Below, one piece after another: positions 57,240 to 64,000 of a DNA stretch of 64,000 nt (position 1 is the first letter of the stretch; each line of letters starts with the position of its first letter). The DNA lies in assembly GCF_016097555.1 (NCBI RefSeq), contig NC_054706.1:42183118-42247117 (forward strand), written 5' to 3'. The translations under genes and the position numbers were made by a program. The notes below the pieces were generated by a model that was not told the DNA's origin, did no database searches, and was given only the letters and a program-made list of their open reading frames with translations. Origin of the DNA: Gigantopelta aegis. Its lineage: Eukaryota > Mollusca > Gastropoda > Neomphalida > Peltospiridae.

Positions 57240-58245
57240 CCTATTAAAGTACTGTCGGAAATAGAATAAAAATGATTTTCATCGATTATTTCTTACATAT
57301 TAAACTGACAAGTAAATTTTATGTAAATATCTATTTAATGATCGTCTACCTAATTTAGCATTTCCTTGTTTTGACTCTCATTGATGTACAAGGTGATGTT
57401 TACTCTTGAAATTAAAAGAAAGATGTCAGTAAACAGGTGATTGTGCACTTTATAGGAACAGACTATAAAACATTTTGGTCAACATGTGTCAGTTTCATTA
57501 CTGTTACAATACATGTATGTGAGGGACTGTTTCTGATGACAGTTTACCCCAATTCCTCTCCAAAACAAATATTTGTAGACATTTATAAGTAACTTTTGAG
57601 CAAAATTGTCAAAAACCATTTTGTGATCTATTATACTGGTATTAAAGGTGCTATCTCAAAGTTGCATAATGACAGCTATTGCAAATCATGTTTTTATTAA
57701 TTTTTGCTTTAACATTTAAAAACTACACCTTTAATTATGTGCCCATAAATAATTATAGGAAATAATTGTATCTACTAGTAGAAAATAAATTTTTATTGGA
57801 GAATCTTTATCACAAACAGATGCTAACATATAACTTCTAATATAGCACCTTTAAGTAGTTGCAAGACTGTAAATTTCTAATGTACTTTTATTGAATTTAT
57901 ATTCACTAAATATGCTGGTCATAATTAATAATTTATGCTGCAATTCAAAATAATCAGTTAACTTGCAGTTTTAAATTAAAAGTTTGTTTAAGGGTAAATG
58001 AAATTGACATCATCAAAATGTGTTATAGTCTGTTCCAATAAAGATCACAAATCTCCTGTTTACTAACATCTTTATTTAAATTTCAAGAGTAAACACCACC
58101 TTGTACATCAATGAGAGCTCAAACAAGTAAATGCTAAATTAGGTAGAGTATCATTAAATAGATATTTACAAAATATTTACTTGTTAGTTTAATATGAAGT
58201 AAATAATTGAAGAAAATCATTTTTATTCTATTGCCGACACTACTA
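57240..58245. mobile_element. 1-kb foldback element with about 250-bp inverted arms
   Basis: The left arm (57250-57500) and right arm (58005-58243) are inverted copies. They share gaaatagaataaaaatgatt at the tips, catttagcatttacttgttt-like sequence in the middle, and ctcattgatgtacaaggtg. The loop of about 500 bp is AT-rich without an ORF. No target duplication is certain. Confidence 0.8.
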
Positions 58246-58454
58246 TAGTAGGGTACATGGATGAAAAATGACCACGCATGTGATTTTTTTCTTTTCTTTG
58301 GGACTACGTAATTTGTCAGTTTTGTGATTTTACAGAATTATTTACAGTAATAAAGCAGGACTACTGATAATGGCTATTACCATTTTATGGGTAGCCGGTT
58401 ATCCCATAATACCCTGTGATCTTAATAAAACAGGCACACATTTTGTTTGTGTCT

Positions 58455-58526
58455 AGACACTGGCTATCCAGAGAAAAGGCCCCGGGACGGACATGCTCGA
58501 AACTCTAGTGGTATATGAGCATGAGT
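58455..58526 (+). repeat. Copy of the short retroposon-like repeat
   Basis: Near-identical to 2877-2946 (cactggctatccagagaaaa through atatgagcatg). Confidence 0.65.
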
Positions 58527-58914
58527 GAGGACACACGTGTATTTTGTATGCGACTGATGTGGTAAAACTGAGAACACACCATTTGGCATGAAAAAATTAT
58601 TTAAGTCGTCTAGACACCATGACTAGTAACTTTCCAAATATACACCTGCCAATCAGGAACCACAGGTACAGGCCACAGAAAGAAAAGACTAATTAACTGA
58701 GAAAACACTCCGATTATAATTTCAGTATGTGGGTTAATGTATGGACAAAACATAATACAGTTATTTCGACACTTGGATAATTGTATTGAAAAATAATATA
58801 TACTTATTGCTGACTTACTGGGATGGATATTATTACAGAACATTGTGATGCATCTGCAAAAATCAGGTACATTTGTTTCTTCAGTTCTCAGACTAATTCC
58901 TGATGTGACACTTT
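58527..58914. other. Intron, no gene
   Basis: No feature recognised. Confidence 0.45.
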
Positions 58915-59122
58915 AAGTATTACGTAACCACTGGCTCACCAGAGGACATATTCACTGGAATGGTACAAAATGGCTGCACCCATTATATATAATAGCAGTC
59001 ACACTTAACTGTTTTATTAATTAAATATAAGATTATACTTGTTGATATTAAGCAATAATGTGCATTATATATCGTTGAATATGCATACCAGTCCAAAAGC
59101 CTTGCGTGAGCATTCCTTTAAC
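58915..59122 (+). repeat. Dispersed repeat Z, copy 2
   Basis: Matches 13893-14095 throughout, with a short extra segment near 59070. Confidence 0.65.
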
Positions 59123-59403
59123 AAACATTTATAAGCCATCTGTCCCAAGAAGCCAGCTTTCCTTTCTCCTGGTCTGTAAAATAAAGATGCTTCAAAACTA
59201 CATCAGGGTTGTAAATTAACATGAAAACCATGGTCGCCAACAGCGTCAGTTGAAGAAAAATCTTACTGGCCCTGCTCAAATTCAACTCGCCCTCCAATTA
59301 TTACATTGTAATTTAACTGCACAATCAAAATTAAAACTAGAATGTTCTTTGTTGAATATGTACTTTGTGCTCACCGTATATAGTCCGTTTGTGTCAAAAG
59401 GAA

Positions 59404-59728
59404 GGAAGGAAATGTTTTATATAAGGACGCACTCAATACACTTTATTTACGGTTATATGGCATTGAGCATATGGTTAAGGACCACACAGATATTGAAAGA
59501 GGAAACCTGCTGTCGCCACTTCATGGGCTACTCTTTTTGATTAACAGCAAGGTATCTTTTATATGCACCATCCCATAGACAGAATAACACATACCATGGC
59601 CTTTGATGTACCAGTCGTGATGCACTGGCTAGAGCGAGAAATAGTGCAATTGGCCCACTGATGGGGATCGATCCCAAACCAACCGCGCATCAAGCGAGCG
59701 CTTTACCACTGGGCTATGCCTTGCCCCA
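59404..59728 (-). repeat. SINE family B with target duplication
   Basis: Inverted full-length copy flanked by tgtcaaaaggaa at 59392-59403 and 59729-59740. Confidence 0.92.
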
Positions 59729-59744
59729 TGTCAAAAGGAAACCA

Positions 59745-60445
59745 TTAATTGGCATGTAAGTTCATAATGAATAAAGCTAAAATGCATATAACACATGGTA
59801 TTAAGTTTTAATTGGCATGTAAGTTCATAATGAATAAAGCTAAAATGCATATAAAACATGGTATTAAGTTTTAATTGGCATGTAAGTTCATAATGAATAA
59901 AGCTAAAATGCATATAAAACATGGTATTAAGTTTTAAACCTATAGTACTAACTGAACACTCAAATAAAGCTAAAATGCATATAAAACATGGTATTAAGTT
60001 TTAATTGGCATGTAAGTTCATAATGAATAAAGCTAAAATGCATATAAAACATGGTATTAAGTTTTAATTGGCATGTAAGTTCATAATGAATAAAGCTAAA
60101 ATGCATATAACACATGGTATTAAGTTTTAATTGGCATGTAAGTTCATAATGAATAAAGCTAAAATGCATATAAAACATGGTATTAANNNNNNNNNNNNNN
60201 NNNNNNNNNNNNNNNNNNNNNNNNNNNNNNNNNNNNNNNNNNNNNNNNNNNNNNNNNNNNNNNNNNNNNNNNNNNNNNNNNNNNNNNNNNNNNNNNNNNN
60301 NNNNNNNNNNNNNNNNNNNNNNNNNNNNNNNNNNNNNNNNNNNNNNNNNNNNNNNNNNNNNNNNNNNNNNNNNNNNNNNNNNNNNNTCAAATAAAGCTAA
60401 AATGCATATAAAACATGGTATTAAGTTTTAAACCTATAGTACTAA
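59745..60445 (+). repeat. 63-bp minisatellite spanning an assembly gap
   Basis: Unit taattggcatgtaagttcat aatgaataaagctaaaatgc atataaaacatggtattaag ttt. Seven or more visible copies, nearly identical, with a variant linker (aacctatagtactaactgaa) at 59937 and 60430. Because 63 is divisible by three, false repetitive frames appear on both strands. Confidence 0.92.
60187..60386. other. Assembly gap, 200 N
   Basis: Exactly 200 undetermined bases inside the 63-bp minisatellite. The round number suggests an arbitrary gap size, so the true array length is unknown. Confidence 0.98.
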
Positions 60446-61936
60446 CTGAACACTCAAATAAAAAAATTTGAAAAAGAAATCCTGTATAAATAAAAATGTT
60501 TCTTTACAAATTACCATTAAATTATAGAGATTAAATCTTATTTTTAATACAAGGGTGAAGACAAAATGCTAGAACAGTCGAGGTGTGCAGCTTGACTTGC
60601 ATTGTCTCTGAAGTAAAAGATAATCCAGTACAAGAGCAAGAGACTAAACATGGAACTGCACATGCTTTAGTAAACAAGTCTAAGAGTGGCAGTCCTCTTT
60701 GTGGCAATGCAAGAGGGATGAAATCGGCAGTAAAGGGTTTCCTCGGGAAAGGCTGTTCTATAAGCGAGGCACTAGATACAAATACATGAAATTATCCACT
60801 ATTTTGTTAAACGCCCATCCGACTATATACCCTGATCATGTATTACGGTTTTGTCATTCAAATTACCTTGGATGTTCCATCATTTGCCTTAAAACCTGTA
60901 CCAGAAAAGAAGATTTAACACATAATATATATTTTAATTTACACTGAATTGCCCCCCCCCCCAAAAAAAAAACAAAATTCAGATGGTATGGGTTTAAAAC
61001 TTCATAAATTACATTAATGTTTTTATATGAATTTCATCTTCATTCATTATGAAGTTACATGCCAATTCATCGGTTCCCTTTTGACGCAAACGTACAATAG
61101 CCTAAAAATTAATATTAAATTGTTCTGCCTCAGATGTACTTTGTTATCTGTAACCCAGTTTCCTGGCCAATAACTATATGGCGCTGACAAAATATAGAGC
61201 ATGTTCTATGTCTTCTGCTGCCATATTTGTAGTTCGCGCCAGCACAGACTACATTCGATTCAGTTTTGGTGCTTTTCTTTTTTTTAACTGGTATCATACT
61301 CGCCAGACCCTAAAATCGGTGGTCGCCCAATGGACTGTCTTTGTAAAGTTCATAGTCGCTCTTGGCCAATAAATAAAGGTCGCCATGGGTGACCGGGCGA
61401 TTGCTAATTTTCAACCCTGCTACATGGGTATAAATATGTTAGTTAACTATATCCATAACTATATAATTGTTATTACTAAAAGTAATGCTAGTTTTGCATA
61501 TTGTTACCATTGAAGCATATATAGAGGGCATTATCTGATAATATTCAAGCTTCTGGCCAGTCAGTCTAGAATTCAGAATTGACAGCAGATAAAGTGGGAT
61601 ATTAACAAAGGTATAATCAAGGAGCATGGCAATGAAAATACACTCGCTTTCATTTATATCACAGTAAGTGGTGCTTTATAGGCAATTAAATTTCACATTA
61701 AATGCAGAACTTTGATCAGACTACAATTTAATTAATGGTAACTTACTGAAATGTAATAGGCAGTCTGTTTAAGTACATTGTGGGTAACAATGTTAATCAG
61801 TATGTTACCAACTACAAACACGTCTAATATAGATTTATATCTTCAGCAAGAAATCACCTTTTGTTATTCCCATGGGATTAGTATGTATGTGATTCAGTAT
61901 GTATGTGAAAAATATTATTTATTTACTGTATTTCAG
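60446..61936 (+). other. Intron 2 end; no gene
   Basis: A 68-codon frame at 60583-60789 (EVKDNPVQEQETKHGTAHAL) has a protein-like look but no recognised family. 60985-61425 is repeat Y. The remainder is AT-rich up to the acceptor tatttcag at 61936. Confidence 0.5.
60985..61425 (+). repeat. Dispersed repeat Y, copy 3
   Basis: Shares ttcattatgaagtta and the right end attttcaaccctg with copy 1. The middle is diverged. Confidence 0.5.
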
Positions 61937-62116
61937 TATACATTTTTTGAGGCTCTGACTAAAGGATCATGGTACTTGATGCCTGAATCTCTGAATGCTG
62001 AATGGCGTCCAGTTACTCACACTGTGTGTGGAGGCCTGTCGGGCTGTATCTCGACATTTGTTGTACAACCCATTGATGTTATTCGAACTCGATTTGTTGC
62101 ACAAGGAGGAACCAAG
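61937..62116 (+). CDS. SLC25A19: Mitochondrial thiamine pyrophosphate carrier, coding exon 3
   Basis: 60 codons from the acceptor tatttcag (61936) to the donor aag|gttaga (62117), in phase 0 at both sides. It reads [20 protein letters not shown] to RFVAQGGTK. This includes the third membrane helix ([18 protein letters not shown]) and the second carrier signature [14 protein letters not shown]. With exons 1 and 2 this gives 154 residues, about half of a carrier of around 310-320. The remaining exons, with the third carrier repeat, lie beyond the window. The donor is 11 bases from a CA-rich minisatellite. Confidence 0.93.
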
Positions 62117-62127
62117 GTTAGAGGAAA

Positions 62128-62374
62128 CACACACACGCACGCACGCATGCACGCACAGAAACACACGTGAGCTTCACTCACAGACACACACACCCGTGAG
62201 CTTCACACACACACCAGTGAGCTTCACACACACACACACCAGTGAGCATCACACACACACACACACACCAGTGAGCTTCATACACACACACCAGTGAGCT
62301 TCACACACACACACACCAGTGAGCTTCACACACACACACACCAGTGAGCTTCACACACACACACACCAGTGAGC

Positions 62375-62414
<40 letters not shown>

Positions 62415-63634
62415 AGTGAGCTTCACACACACACACCAGTGAGCTTAACACACACACACCAGTGAGCTTCACACACACACACACACACCAGTGAGCTTCA
62501 CACACACACACACACACACCAGTGAGCTTCACACACACACACACACCAGTGAGCTACACACACACACACACCAGTGAGCTACACACACACCAGTGAGCTA
62601 CACACACACCAGTGAGCTACACACACACACACACACCAGTGAGCTTCACACACACACACACACACACCAGTGAGCTACACACACACACACATCAGTGAGC
62701 TACACACACACCAGTGAACTACACACACACACCAGTGAGCTACACACACACACACCAGTGAGCTACACACACACAAACCTGTGAGCTACACACACACACA
62801 CACACCAGTGAGCTTCATACACACACACCCGTGAGCTACACACACACACACACACCAGTGAGCTTCATACACACACATCAGTGAGCTTCACACACACACC
62901 AGTGAGCTTCACGCACACACACACACCAGTGAGCTTCACATACACACACACACCAGTGAGCTACACACACACACACACACACACCAGTGAGCTACACACA
63001 CACACACACACCAGTGAGCTACACACACACACACACCAGTGAGCTACACACACACACACCAGTGAGCTACATACACACACACCAGTGAGCTACACACACA
63101 CACACACACCAGTGAGCTACACACACACACACCAGTGAGCTACACACAAACACACACACACCAGTGAGCTACACACACACACACCAGTGAGCTACACACA
63201 CACACACACCAGTGAGCTACACACACACACACACACCAGTGAGCTACACACACACACCATTGAGCTACACACACACCAGTGAGCTTCACACACACACACA
63301 CACACCCCAGTGAGCTACACACACACAGACACCCCAGTGAGCTACACACACACACACACACCAGTGAGCTACACACACACACACACACCAGTGAGCTACA
63401 CACATCAGTAAGCTACACACACACACACACACACCAGTGAGCTACACACACACACACACCATTGAGCTACACACACACACCAGTGAGCTTCACACACACA
63501 CACACACCAGAGAGCTTCATACACACACATCAGTGAGCTTTACACACACACACCCCAGTGAGCTTAACACACACACCAGTGAGCTACACACACACACACC
63601 AGTGAGCTTCACACACACACACACACCAGTGAGC

Positions 63635-63672
<38 letters not shown>

Positions 63673-63779
63673 AGTGAGCTTCATACACACACATCAGTGA
63701 GCTTCACACACACACACACACCAGTGAGCTTAACACACACACACCAGTGAGCTTCACACACACACACACACCAGTGAGC

Positions 63780-63813
<34 letters not shown>

Positions 63814-64000
63814 AGTGAGCTTCACACACACACACACACACCAGTGAGCTACACACACACACACACACACACACACACCAGTGAGCTACACACACACCAG
63901 TGAGCTACACACACACACACACCAGTGAGCTACACACACACACACACCAGTGAGCTACACACACACACACCAGTGAGCTACACACACACACACATCAGTG
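62128..64000 (+). repeat. CA-rich minisatellite with ccagtgagct spacers, open at window edge
   Basis: Variable (CA)n blocks of about 8-36 bp alternate with ccagtgagcttca or ccagtgagctaca, more than 70 times in 1.87 kb. The left part favours gcttca, the middle gctaca, and the right part mixes both. Frames on both strands across it are artefacts. Confidence 0.95.

Larger units (their letters stand above)
59200..60600 (-). repeat. Dispersed repeat Y, copy 2, expanded by minisatellite and SINE
   Basis: The left part (59200-59391) and right part (60470-60600) match the two ends of 20826-21290 inverted. Between them lie a SINE, a 63-bp minisatellite and an assembly gap, which explains the greater length. 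Confidence 0.5.

Noticed and set aside
59731..60431. Repetitive frames such as MFYMHFSFIHYELTCQ, some running through N
   Set aside because: Product of the 63-bp minisatellite and of the assembly gap.
60583..60789. 68-codon frame
   Set aside because: Protein-like look only. No homologue recognised, no splice evidence, and it lies next to repeat Y.
61995..63895. Thr/His and Val/Cys repeat frames
   Set aside because: Translation of CA repeats and spacers.
62128..64000. CRISPR-like alternation of repeat and spacer
   Set aside because: The spacers are CA runs of variable length, not unique sequence. It is a minisatellite.

Overview
This is invertebrate nuclear DNA, most likely from a mollusc and probably a gastropod. 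The evidence is an intron-split metazoan gene, AT-rich non-coding sequence, long microsatellites and minisatellites, and many copies of two tRNA-headed SINE families of a type I associate with mollusc genomes. The species is an inference.

The only host gene recognised with confidence is SLC25A19, the mitochondrial thiamine pyrophosphate carrier, on the + strand. Its first three coding exons are at 33223-33351, 48188-48340 and 61937-62116. All three are joined in phase 0 and give 154 residues. The rest of the gene lies beyond the right edge. Its first two introns are about 14.8 and 13.6 kb and are filled with nested transposons.

Left third (1-21 kb, intergenic): a nearly intact Tc1-like (DD34E) transposase; a small TA-flanked MITE; a PIF/Harbinger element with both ends and two convergent broken ORFs (3154-5724); a decayed THAP zinc-finger exon; two copies of a TTAA-flanked repeat; a MITE with a 9-bp target duplication; and several SINEs with clear target duplications.

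21.7-30.7 kb: a badly decayed copy of a large multicopy protein family ending in a Tesmin/TSO1-like CXC zinc domain. It is split by a younger Ty3/gypsy LTR element (22752-27243, 5-bp duplication GTCAC). The pol order of that element is protease, integrase end, RT, RNase H, which is the unusual Gmr1-type order. The element is internally deleted and carries its own SINE.

Intron 1 of SLC25A19 (33.4-48.2 kb): hAT-like elements, a foldback element, and a composite SINE insertion that carried part of the gypsy element and a second SINE tail with it (37548-38446). It also holds the most striking object in the window, a 4.9-kb element (42071-46998). This has two near-identical 462-bp direct terminal repeats, a Mutator-like transposase gene, and a convergent gene for a small His-Cys-box (I-PpoI-like) endonuclease.

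Intron 2 (48.3-61.9 kb): a 62-bp minisatellite, a DIRS-like tyrosine-recombinase retrotransposon broken up by two nested hAT-like elements and a SINE, long inverted repeats, and a 63-bp minisatellite with a 200-bp assembly gap. Just after exon 3 an impure CA minisatellite runs to the window edge.
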